Assembly: GCA_037577475.1 (NCBI GenBank)
Contig: CM075187.1
Location: forward strand, 24,644,810 to 24,708,809
Direction of reading: 5' to 3'
Origin: Chaunax sp. Z400
Lineage: Eukaryota; Chordata; Actinopteri; Lophiiformes; Chaunacidae
DNA length: 64,000 bases
Position numbers and translations under genes: made by a program. How positions within the stretch are numbered: position 1 is the stretch's first letter; each line of letters opens with the position of its first letter. Shown piece by piece: positions 50,291-62,811 of this stretch. The notes under the pieces were generated by a model that worked only from the letters and a program-made list of their open reading frames with translations, was not told the DNA's origin and did no database searches.

Positions 50291-50998
50291 TGAGGCCATA
50301 GGGCCACTGCACCTACTAAGACCGTAGCCATGGTGAAACTGGCCAACCCAATGTACACACAATGGATCCTAGAGGCCATCAAGAAGGTGAAGAAGCAGAA
50401 GCAGCGACCATCAGAGGAGCGCATTTGTAATGCTGTCTCTATGTCTCATGGTCTGGACCGCAAAACGGTTCTGGAGCAGTTGGAGCTTAGTGTCAAGGAT
50501 GGTACCATCCTTAAGGTCACCAACAAAGGTCTCAACTCCTACAAGGACCCTGACAACCCTGGGCGCCTGGCTCTGCCTAAACCCAAAGGTAGTGGCAGCT
50601 CTGGAGGAGGTGGAGGAGGAGGTGGCAGCAACAATGGCGGTGGTAGCTCTCACTCCCATTCAGGGAGGAAACCGGGACTTGACTGGAACAAGTTGATCAA
50701 GCGAGCACTGGAGGGGCTCCATGAGCCTGGTGGCTCCAGCTTAAAGAACATTGAACGGTTTCTCAAATGCCAGGCTGATGTGGCAGCCTACTTGTCGGGA
50801 AGTGGCTCCATGGGGCCTGGCCTCTTCCACCAGCAGCTGAGGGTGGCCCTGAAGAGGGCCGTGGCCCATGGACGTGTGGTCAAGCAGGGTCCACTGTTCC
50901 AGCTTGTCAGCCGCAGCAACTCCCTGGATGACGGGACCGGGACAGTGTCTCTGGAATCACTGCCACCTGTCCGGTTGCTGCCCCACGAGAAAGACAAG
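50291..50998 (+). CDS. kat6a: kat6a first coding exon
   Basis: The acceptor gtggtcatagcag ends at 50290, leaving 39 bases of 5' UTR before ATG at 50330. The start matches the conserved MVKLANP N-terminus of the family. The donor is gacaag|gtaatg. The exon carries both winged-helix domains. Confidence 0.93.
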
Positions 50999-53900
50999 GT
51001 AATGTGTCTGCATTTGTCACTAACACAAACAAACATGTAATACTGTGGATGCACCTCAAATGTACATATTTTGATAAAATACATTAAATAGTAAACACCT
51101 GGTCATAATATGAGCATTATTGGTACACAGAGGTAGCAGTTATCATTTGGATATTTCCGAGCATTGTTGAAAGCAAATATTTTGTTTAAATACATTAAAT
51201 TCTATAAAATGATGAATCAGTATAAAGCACTGTGGTCTGCGGACATCACGTGTTCACCAGGTCACCAGTAACCTGTTGAAACAACATTAGTGTTCAGGCA
51301 CTTCTGACAAGAAAACAAGAAATCAGATGTGCTATTCAGATAAAACTTTTTCGAGCAACATAAGAAGTCATCTGTGAATGTAACAAGAAACACATTTCCT
51401 GGATAATTTTTCTATTTAAAAAAACACACATTCCACTTTCATAATTGCTTTTGCACACCCAGAATTGTTCAGATCTATGCTGGCAGTACACAAGATGTTG
51501 GCACTACATTTCTTCTGCTTGTTCAAATTGGTCATGGCCTACAAGGTTGTAATTACTGAAGCTCAGTAAGGCCTTTTACAAGGTGAATGGAAGTTGTGAG
51601 TTTTAATCCAGTATATTGTTTAGCATTTTTCACCATTTTTCACGCCCCTTGCATTTATTTTGTAAATGGCTGAGAACGGTTGGGCAACATTTGTAAGATT
51701 AGGCAAATTATAGAGTGGGCATCTTTCTATAAACTGTAGTGTCCATATATGCGTTGTTCCATGTGTGTTCGGTAGACCAGGTCAATGTACATTTCAGAAA
51801 GACGTCACTGATGGCAGTTTGTCAGTGTTTGATGAGTGACTGTATGAGTGACAGAATCCCAGGTCTGTATGCTGTGTTTCAGGCAAGCAACACTAGAGTT
51901 ATGCCAGGTGGGCAGCCGGTGGGCCAGTTTTCAGCAGAGGTGGTGGAGTTAAAGGTCAAAGGAGTCAGTCACATGGCTTCTAGCTTCCAGCAGAGAGTGT
52001 GAGCCAGCTGCAGGGCTGTTCCCTCTCAGGATATGATGAGATGGGAGAAAGAAAGGAGGAGAGGGAAGGGCAGGAACACAGACAAGTGAGAGAGAGGTGG
52101 TCTGTAGTGGTGCCAGAGGAAGAGGCCTGGATGATGCAAGCTGCAGGCCTCGGAAAGCAGAGAGGGAGAGAGAGGGGGAGGCAGACATGCAGGCGACAGA
52201 GGAGAGCGGGAACACACCCACTTTTGTAACCTGATCAGAGTGAGCAGTTGGCTGTTACCCTCTGCTTCTAAGAACTATGGACATGTGTACACATACACAA
52301 ACAAATATGAAACCATGCAACTGCATACAAGAAAGAAACTGAATGGCATACATAAACATACAGTGGAGACAGGCTCACATGAGACCGCACACAGAGTTCA
52401 CATGTCATAAATCGTCCACCTCAGATGCCCAAATGACATGCAAACATGCATTCTAACAACCAGCTTGTAAATAAACCCCTTTGAGCTACTACTTGCCAGC
52501 CTACTGTCCCATCATTGTGTCATATGTGTCTGAGGTTGTCACTCAGGCAGCCAGTGGATCATGAAGATAGTAGATAGATTCTAAAACTGTTTTGACTGGT
52601 TACTGGCATAGTGTGGCTCCAATTTGGGGATATGTGTGTGCATAGAGTGGTGTGCAGCCACTGATGGTTATGGTAAGGATGCCCTTACACATACACACAA
52701 AGTAGGATTATCTTAGAGAGCAGGCTGGAGTCACATGTGGTCTGACTAACATAGTGACCTGCTTGGCTGCAGATGGTACACCCCTTAAGACACACAGAGA
52801 TCAACCACCTCTTTCTCTCTGACTCAGCTACTCATCAGCCTGCTACTCTGCTTCACAGAACCAAATTAAAACACAAGAAAGTAATGCATACCTCAGTGTG
52901 AATGCAATGCTTCCACACAGGTGAATTCATTTTTTGATGAAACCTAATATGACTCCAAATAGCTCAATCAAATCCTGTTCATTTGAAACTCAACACAGGT
53001 AGACAATGAATTTTCACACAAGCAGTTTAGCTTTTTGTTTAAGAAGCCACCCAGTTACATCACTGTTATGAATTAAAATACGGACGTAAATGTGGAGGTT
53101 TTCTTGTTTTTCAATCTCACTATCTTTCCTGTGATGTTGCCTTCATATATCTCTCTAAAGCATATAACTGTATTACTGCTCAATTGTTTGCATCATGTGA
53201 CTGTCGTGTTGTTGATGTACATGTCAGTCTGTGCAAGGACATAGTAACTGCACACGAAATACAGTCGGTGTTGTATGATCACTCTCCTCCAATCTCCTAC
53301 TCTGCCACTGATGCATCATTGCCATATTGCCCTGCATGATTGCTAGCAGTTATGACCATGAGTGAAGCAGAGGGGAGAGAAATCAAAACAAATGGCTAAG
53401 AACTGACTTTGACCCCATTTGCAGGGAGATTTGTGTACTCAACATGCTGGTGTTTGTGTGAGAGCGCTCCATTCAAACGGGATCCCAGTCCCTATTTTTG
53501 TCTCACCCTTCTCACCCTAATAGGGTACCATTGCCAGGTCATGAGGGGGGAGGTGAATGGGGGAGTGAAGTCAACCAGGGGTCATGGATATATAGATGGC
53601 AAACCTCATTGCCTCCCCTGAGCGCCCGTGAGCACTATGAGGCTATGGCCATTAGGTGGGATGGGCTCGACGCTGAGCTTTTGTGTGTGTATATCCATGT
53701 GTGGGTATGAAATTGTGTTTGTGTGTGTGTGTGATTTTCATCCCGTCATAATAGGCAGGAGCAATCACCCTGCCCTGTGGTTGCCCTTTCTTCAACAGCT
53801 GGAGTGGGGTGAACCAGAGTTCTCGATGTCGACGTGCAGTGTCACGGCGAGGACGTGTGAAAAAAAGCGAACAACATACACATACAGTCACATCTTCTGC

Positions 53901-56900
53901 TCATACGCTGTTTTATACTTGTGGTGATTTCCCTTTAAAATGTCCAACTGAAACCTTAACAGGCTGGCATGCTGCAGCTTGTGTTTACTCTGCTGGTAGT
54001 GGTTGTAGAGCTGCTACATTAGAATACTCTTATTAAGCGTAATTGATATATTTATCCGCTGTAATTCTTTTTTCTTTTTGCTGGTTTATGTAACAACACC
54101 TACCCATCTCTTTGTCATCACACAAATTACCTCTTGTTATTTGCTCAAGGTGAAGACATTGTCTGTTGTCACTCAGATGACAGTGAATACAAATGAATCC
54201 CCTCAGAAATGGGTAATGTGGCTACAACCTGCCTCTCAGTCCTCTTCCCTGTCATTACTGCTGCATAATATTTTGTTTTCATAAGAGCTACGTTTTTGTG
54301 TTCGATAGATGGATGGAAGCATTTTTAGCTCTACATCATAGGAATGTGGAGAAAAAGACTAAGTTGGGTGCCATGAAATGGTCTCCCTCCACTCCGTTCG
54401 CCTTTTCCCCCAAATTTAACATTTTGGGCTGATGTCTTTTTTTTCTCTTTAAGGAGGAGGTGAAATTCTCCATTTCTGGCTCCTTTCCTTGACAGTTTCC
54501 ATATTACCAGAGCCCTGGCCTCAGTTGAACCATTATTAGTGCCTTAAGTTGAAAAGGCTTGTTTCACTCTCTGATGGCACCAGCTTTAAATTCATGCTGC
54601 GTTGCTGCCACAGACCCAGTTCTTGTTTGACATTTAGTGATACATACCAGCAGAGGAAATTGAAAAACTCTCAAGCATTCATTTATGAAAACGGGTCAGT
54701 TCACACAAAGTAGAATGAACGCGTTTTCTTCCTTAAATTTATTGCTATTGGGCCATTTGTGTTATGTATGGGTTTTTATGCCTCACCTAAAGGGGGCCTT
54801 AGGGTTTCACTGTATGTCAAAATTGAGTTTTTCCAGTTGTGGGGACATCTGTGGCATTGGACACAAATTTTTTAGCTTTGTGATATTTTGCTCTGAGTTC
54901 TGCTGCCACCTTTAAAAGATGAGGTAATGAAATTCTCAAAGTAATAAAAAAAATTGCATTTGAAAACTCAGCAAAAATTTGTTTTTTACTCATGATACTC
55001 AAATTCAGCACACCCCAATTTCAACAATTTTCTTCTGGACTATGTCTTTTGGCATAATTATGATTAAAAACTGGCCAGAGGTCTGTGTCCTGGTTGACAT
55101 TTTCAGTGTACATACAGCACCAAAGATTTGTCATTGTGTAGCCTTGGCCGTTATTTGTCATTTCAGCAATGTTTTCCAATTTTGTCCCATTGGCTGCTAA
55201 AGAATAACCAGAGACAAGATGCTGCTTGCCATGAGTCTATAGAAATGGCATTAGCGGCAGTGTCAGAGCCCAGAAGGGGAGCAGTTACCTTAAGCTCACC
55301 AGTGATTGTGATTTGAATGGCATTTTGCACGTGAAGCATAGCTGAGTGGTGCCTTGTGTATGGCTAACCTCCCCACCCCACAAATAGAGCCAGTGTGTAG
55401 AGCAGATGTGGAAGTGACGGTTGGAGCATTGCCAGGCTCGCTCCATTTCATGCAGTGAATTTTAGCTTTGTGCTCCCTGGCTAACCTCAATTTTTAATGG
55501 GGGTGGTACTTGGCTGAAGGTAAAGCATGTTGGCACAACACAGCATCTTCCTCAGGCTGTTGTAGTTTTCACAAGGAAGAGTATACCAATTCTTTTCCAG
55601 GCTAGTGAGGCTCCAGGTATTTCAGGTTTGAAATGTAAAGTTTACTCCTCTATCTATCGACTGATGTCACTTGGATACACTCGTGCTGAGTGTATCTCTG
55701 ACTTTTAGAACAAGTGCATATGTGATTGTGTGGTGTCTCTGCTGGTGCAGTATGTCCTGTAACAGTGATCGATGAGTTTGTGTTTGAGGTGGGGGCAGCC
55801 ATAAGGGAAGTGGGGTGGGGGGTGCTGAGATTGGGCTTCCATGTTAATGAGATCCTTGACTTAAGATGAGACAAGGACAACAGCAATGCTTTTCTTTCTT
55901 TCTCTTTTCTCCCATTGCCTTTTCTCCTTCTCCCCTCCCCTCCTCCTTCTTCTGTCGCCCTTCTTCCATTGTTCCCTCCTTCCTGTCTCACTCTCATGTC
56001 CTTTGCCTTTGGATAGTACCCGTAGTTCCAAGCCAGTTTTCAAAGGGGAAACCAGGCCACCACTTGTGTTCTATAACCTATTATCTCCCAGTCCAGCCAT
56101 TTCAGCCACAGTGCCTCACGTATTAATTTCAGCTATTTAAAAGAAAAATGTAGAGCAAAGTTAACACAAGCATGAGTGGGCCTGCCAGCTTGGGCAGACT
56201 CTGGTATCCTCACCTGTCCATTTGCGCTCAGGTGTATATTTGCAGAGGAGCCTGTAACTTGTAAGACATGTTTGGATTGTTTGTATGGCATTTCTAGTCC
56301 ACCCAGTTGCTGCAGCTGATTGCTAACAGTTGCTATAAGGCGTGTCTTTTTGGCTCAGAACAACGTTCTGTTCCTGAATCGTCTTTACATGAGGGAAAAA
56401 AGAGCACATGTCAAAGCATGAACACACAGGCTTAAAGTAGACCTGTACACCTCCACATATGCACATCTCAAGTCAAATGTCGACCATGATACTTAGCTCA
56501 AATAGTCGGTCGATCCAGAGCGCTGCTTTGGTGTAATAACTGTCTTGGTAACAGCTCTGGCTGAGGTAGAAAACGCTGAAATAGGGAGGGAAAACAGCTC
56601 TCAGGAGGAATTTGAGGATTGCATTTCACTGTTTCAATATGCCTGTCATGAAGGAAGGATTAGCTTTTCATTTATTAGTATCTGTTGGGGATTAATTTAC
56701 AGTGGCAGCAGTAACTGAAGCCTCACCGTAAATGTGCGTGTCTGTGTGTGAAAGACAATGCTCTCTCGCTTGCTCTTGGCTCATGTTTACTCGAGCGCTC
56801 ACAGGGAGAGTGGAAGCTGTTGACCTCCTCCAGCAGGGAAGGGGTAGCGTCAAGAATGATTGAGGTGTTGGTCACACGCATACCGCTCAGAAGACGGCCG

Positions 56901-59900
56901 CAGCAGATTTTCTCTTTCTTTACACTTTCCATTTCCTTCGCTCTCGCCCTCTGAATTCTTATTTTTGTCCTAGCCTTGTCTTTTTTTTCACACTCCTCTC
57001 CTTCTTTCGTCTTGCTGCTGAGTTCCATTTCTCCTCACTGACTGACTGTTCGTTCAGCAGATCACTATAGCTATTTTCATCATGTACTCGGATCATATGG
57101 AGCTTAATAATGATTTGTTTTGGAGTCTTGCGGTATTGTCTGGGGATTTGATCACCATTTGGTAGCAGGTGTGTGCCATATTGGCAAAAAATGATATCTT
57201 GATATTTTCCAGGATTTTGTTGATAATCCTTAATAGACAATATTTTTGCATCCTTCAAAATGTGTTCATAAAATTCTTATGTCGTACCAGCTTGCCCTTG
57301 TTAATAGGATATTAATCATTCCCCACTAATGATTGATATTTACTTGAAATTGAAGCATTCAAGTAAGAACCATGTCATTGTACTTGGTACTTGGTCATAG
57401 CATTTGTTAGTTCTTTCCATTTGCTGCTTTTCTTGTCATAAATACGGATGCCAATACCAATACCAATACCTCTTTTTGTCAGGCCGGGTAGCAGTACCGA
57501 TAGGAATACTGATTGATAACATTAGTTTACTTTCAGAACATGTTTTTTTTATCAGGCGTTACTTGTTTGCTTCGCGTGGAGGACTACTCTCGTCACAGTA
57601 AAATCCTCATCAATCCACTGTGCTGTTAAACTGATTATTGGATGTTTGCAGGAATTACAAGATGTTTATTAACTTCAGAACTTGGTTTATTAACAATAAC
57701 ACCAAGGGTGCAATGTACAAACATAGCAGTAGCGCCATAGAGTAGCACACATGCACCATAAGTCTACTTAGTACAGTGTCTGCAATACGTCAAAATAGAC
57801 AAATGCCACCACACACTAAAGCAGTCCTCCAATTCATCACCACAATAGGATTACACCTATGGAAATAGTCGTTCCCCAAAGTGGAATCTCCTGACCTGGA
57901 TGAGGCAGCAATGTGCCACAAGGCATCTAGCCTGCTGGAAATGCATAAGAAGTTAAGCTGAAGTCCGAAATGGGTTAGGCACTAATATAGTTTGCTACTA
58001 GTGTCTGTGATGTAGTGATGGATGGGAATGTTTTGGGCTCTACTACGCTGAGAAGATGTCAAAATCATATTCTGAGTGGTGTTTTGTTAGGAGATGGTTA
58101 AACAAGTTGGTTGTGTATCTATCTTGAACGGCAAACAACCTTTGAGCAAGATGTGTTTTTTCGAACCCGAACTGCCGCCATCCAAGCAAGGATGATCTTG
58201 TCAGTCTGACGACATGGATGTCAAGGCTGGTGGTGTCTCAATTTTGTTTCCTTAGGCTGTTTGTTCACATGATTTTAGTCACGCTAACTTAACTTGTTAC
58301 TTGTTGCTGTGACCATGTATGCCTACATATGCTGTGTTCGTGACACATCAGAAAGTGGGAAAATACCTGATCTGTCTTGGACAAATAGATTTGAACTCAT
58401 GGTCCAATTTGATTTTTCTTCCTTGGAAACCTGAAAGTAATTTAATATTGGATTGATATGTTTGCAGTCTTAATATTAGAGACGCTGCCAGCATTACAAA
58501 AGCAAAGACGTCACTGATAATTGATATTATCCCCCTTGAGCTTTATTGTTATGAACAAGATTGGCTATTGATATAGTCAATCATCAGGGCATGATTTCTG
58601 AGCTGATCATGTGAACACATTTTTCGGAGGTCATCTTGAATGCAGCACTAGCACACACTGCATGCACTCTCAATGTGTGGACTCACAGCGTGTGTTTATG
58701 ATTGATTTCTTTTTTCAATGCGAGTGACACTCGATAATGTCAGCTCGCACACAGTTTTAAACAACCATTAGGATATCATCGTAGAGAAGATATCATTCTC
58801 TGTGAGAATGTAAAATGGCTCCAGAGATGGAACTACTGCTTACATTTATCCTCCAGTACGACTCTATCATCCACTTTATACCTGGCATGTCTCTGCTTAT
58901 TTGCCTCTCTGTTCACTTCTTATTCTCTGCAAGCATCCTCCCACTGTTTGCCTCTTTCTTCCCCTTTTCCCGCACCCCATACCTTATTTTTCTCTTTCTT
59001 CTTTCTTTCTGTCCCTGTGCTGTTAGGTGGGTGGGTACAGAGGTAGTGGGGTGTGTTGGAAGCAGCTTGACTCAGAAGGAAATGAACCCAATAAATCAAG
59101 CTCTTGTCCCTGTCTCCTCCCTGCCAGGACCTGCTGCCTACCCAGCTTGCTGCAGTTATGTGCATTTGCGCTGTTGTCTTGCAGAGAACCCTGTAACACC
59201 ATCCTTAGTGAATGTCATGTTGTTGTTTTTCCCATTTTAAAAAATGATTGGATTGTCCCCTGTGGGTTAAGTGCATGCTTCGAACACATGTGTGTCCCTC
59301 CTACAAATTGTTTTCGATTTTAAAAGATATCTGATGATCTAAAACCTGCAGATAAGTATATTCTCGTGGTGTTTTCATCATTCTCAGAAATTTAGATTGA
59401 GGAAGAAACTCTTCCTTGAATTTCTTCAGTCATAGATAGATAGATAGATATTTATTTATTTATGTATTTTTTTTTTTATTTTAATTTTTTTTATTTCTGT
59501 AATATCATTCTGTGTTTAGTTCAATAACCTTTCATCCTGGCCACATCGTGTAGCCGTTGCCTTGACTTTAATTGTCATGAGTGCTTCAAGATTTATGGTG
59601 TAATTAGTTGTACATATTTATTTACTTTTACATCAAACCTTACCTATATCTGTCTTGTAGAGCCAGAAAGTTAGGTCTTGGTCTTGACAGCCAAGATTGG
59701 GTCAGTGCCCGTCTTCCTGTGCTGCGCTGAGTGCACCTGTGGCAGTGCTCCGGGCAGGGTTAGCCTCCCTCCCCTCAGCAGCGGAATGAGCTATTAGCAC
59801 CCTCGCCACTAGTACCAGGTTCAAGTTAGGTAGCGACAGGTAGCATAGTGGAACATTTGAAAAATGGAGATACTTTGGCCTGGTTTGCACTTCGGGGTCG

Positions 59901-62811
59901 ACGTTTGTCCGTCTTTTGGTTTTGGGGAAGTTTTTATTGCATGTAACGTACTGCCATCTACAACTCGGGTTAATTTCACTCAACCTGTCTGCTAAAGACA
60001 AACTCAAGTGGTTTGCTGTGTGATTACATAAAAAAGTATCACAGGTTGTAGATTAGGGTCTGCCAAGTTGTGATGTAGGGACAGCTTATATGTAAAGATC
60101 TAAAGAAGGTGTCTATGAATAAGTCTCAATGAGTTCTAAAACACATCAAGAAATCAGATGTCAAGCTCCAGCTTTTCTGCGTGAATATGAGCTAAAACCT
60201 CAGTGTGATGTAGGGACACAAAATTAACGTCTATTTTGAACAGCTTGAAAGTGTTGTTCCTGAAATAGTAGAAGTTTGCAATTTTTTGTATTTTTGAAAT
60301 GTCTATTTTTTTAATCAAATGAGACATTGTGATATTTTAGTATTTTCATAGCAAAATAAGAGGAGTTATGAGGAAAGGTGGTGTTAAGTATGGACATTGA
60401 TAAAAGTGTGACATAGGGACAAGTAACGAGGAAAGGCATGTGAAATACTGTAGACAATTTATTTACAAATCTATTCAAATTATGCACTGGTTTACATTGG
60501 TTATTTACAAATATTTACATGTTGATAGTATAATAATACTCTTAATTGATATCATATGATTATAAATTTTAATATTGGTTATGTTTATCCCCTGTGTTTA
60601 ACGACGTGCACTGAGCAGTGCAACAAAATATCACAACAAAGCAAAACCTAAAATTCATAAAAGCTATCATAGGTTTTGAAGACTTTACAACCTACTATTA
60701 GGTAGAATAGTATTCCTGATTGTTGCCTGCAAATTAATTTGTACCCATTTTGTAATGCCCTACAACTCAGATCCTAAAAATATAAGTAATTTGCTATATT
60801 AAAATAAAGGCATGATAAGGATTTGCACACAAAACATTTTGGACTTGAAGCCAACATTGGATTGGGGAATCCCATTAACTTTCCTCGAAGAGCACAAGCG
60901 CTGCCAACAGCATTTTAAAGGAGCGCAAACTAATTGTTTTATCGACCAATGATTGGTATCTCATAAACAAGCTGGACAGATTTAATTAACTTGTTTCTTC
61001 CTCATAGCATTACAAGCACATTGTGTGTTCTCTGGTCGTGTGCCTTCTCCCATGAGGCAGTTTTCTTGCACGTTTTGCTGTTCTGCCGTCCGTAGTATGT
61101 TGCTGAGGAGCATTCACACAGCGCCATGCTACCATTGAGTGTTTGCACTGACATGCACTGGGGTAATCACACCAAATGTGTAAGTTTAGTATGACGGCCA
61201 AAAAGCCCTGCTATGTTGTGATCGGATCAGAAACTCTGCCTCTTTGTTTACCATGTGCCTGCTGGAAAACACCAGTCATGTCATGTGAGTCATCTCCAAC
61301 AGTGTCTTTCTCTTTGCTGCTCAAACATAAAGCTGAGAATGTGGAAGCAGACAGCAAACAGTTATCCCATATACAGTGTCTCCTGTTTCTGCCATGCAGC
61401 CCTGCAACTCCTTCAGTGTCCATCATTCTGTTTTTGAGGACTGCTCGCCCTAGGCAGGTTGTACCTCAGTTGAGGTGTTTTCTCATAAACATGCTGTACA
61501 TTCTCAGCTTCATTTAGTAGTTATGTAGGTATATTTAACCTGAAATCACTCGACAAACCTTCATCACATATGAATGTCCTTCATTCAGCCCAGTATGTAC
61601 CGTCTAAAAGTCATAAGCAGACATGAGCTGTTGATTATTTTGTGCTTGCATTATTGTGAAGAGTTTAGAGTTTTATGAGTTCTTTTTTTAATTTGGTCAA
61701 TTTGAGAAAATCCCAGTTAACAACCGCAGTTGTTAAAAAGCAAGATCTGAAAGGTCACAAGGAGTTTAATTGCATCTAGTAAGATGTCTTATAGAGTTTT
61801 GGAAACACAAAACAAGTTTTGGCATTTCATGCTACCAAAATGTATTTGTATACAGGACATTTATACAAGTTGTAAATATGACAGCCAAAATATGAAGATT
61901 ATGATTATTAAATTGCTACTGCAATACATATTTGCTATACATATTGCTTAGCAGTAAACAGAATGCTGAAAAAGCAGTATACAGTACTCTGACATAGCAG
62001 TAAGACACCACTTTGCCCTCAGGGCTTCCAGGCCTTAGCTACTTTAAATCGGTGTCACCCCTTGCCCCCTTGTCTTGTGTTTGTGCCTGTGTGAAGTGCA
62101 CCTGCAGTGCTTCAGGGATGTGATTTTTCAACTTTATTAAACACACAAGTCCTTTTTGAAGTTTTAACACCATGTCATGTGTTAATCCTGCCTTTTTGTT
62201 TTTCTGAACACAAACCTGGTTTAGCTTGTCTGCATATCAGATAATATATTTGTTTTGGGTCTTGAGCACACACACCGGTTTATCACTAAAAGATTTATGC
62301 AGCCCCAGAACTGAATGTCTGATGGCATGTTTCAGAGTAAGTGTCAAAGTGGGACACTGTGCTCTAGAATTAAACTCCTCCACCAGAACAACCAAAGGAA
62401 CGGAGTTAAAGCTTTTGATCTAACAACTCAGGAGTCAGCAGAGACATTGACGCATGATTGCAGCTTCTAACATGACATGCCACATAAATTATGCAAGCTC
62501 ACTGTAGCTGTCATGCTCTTCAGTATCCTAAACAGTCTGCTTGGTGTTGTCATTGTAGATTTTAAGTCTGTCCTTTGCAGGACACACAAGGACATTTTGT
62601 TGCTTTTATTTACACAATTAAGCTTTTAAATTGACTGACAGTCTCAACTCTCTCTCTGCTCCCCTATGTCCTCCTTTCCCTTCTGCTCTGTCCCTCTCCC
62701 AGCCGGTGGCAGAGCCCATTCCCATCTGCAGCTTCTGTTTGGGGACCAAAGAGCAGAACCGTGACAAGAGGCCAGAGGAACTCATCTCCTGTGCTGACTG
62801 TGGCAATAGTG
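50330..62811 (+). CDS. kat6a: Histone acetyltransferase KAT6A (MOZ), N-terminal part
   Basis: Catalytic subunit of the MOZ/BRPF/ING5/EAF6 complex, which acetylates histone H3 in the nucleus. Coding exons in the window are 50330..50998 (223 codons, phase 0) and 62703..62811, split by an 11.7 kb intron. The first opens with MVKLANPMYTQWILEAIKKV, the SAMD1-like winged helix (about residues 1-80), then a Gly/Ser-rich linker (about 87-112), then the H1/H5-like winged helix (LDWNKLIKRALEG ... GRVVKQGPLFQLV, about 115-200), ending PHEKDK. The second begins the double PHD finger. PVAEPIPICSFCLGTKEQNR matches KAT6A rather than KAT6B. The remaining PHD, MYST and acidic regions lie past the window end. 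Confidence 0.94.
50999..62702 (+). other. kat6a intron, 11.7 kb
   Basis: A large intron with no supported internal gene. It holds a purine-rich stretch (52030..52210), an ATACCAATACC-type simple stretch (57445..57475) that may be part of a DNA transposon, a GATA/TTTA microsatellite (59433..59463), and a 14-base motif repeated three times near 60.1-60.4 kb. The remaining open frames are short and unrecognised. Confidence 0.6.
59433..59463. repeat. GATA / TTTA microsatellite
   Basis: About four GATA units run directly into TTTA units, followed by a poly-T tract. Confidence 0.9.
62703..62811 (+). CDS. kat6a: kat6a second coding exon: start of PHD finger 1
   Basis: The acceptor is a long CT tract ending tctcccag and the donor gtgagt. 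It encodes PVAEPIPICSFCLGTKEQNR and ELISCADCGNSG, the first two zinc-ligand pairs (CSFC, CADC) of the double PHD finger. It ends in phase 1. Confidence 0.96.
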
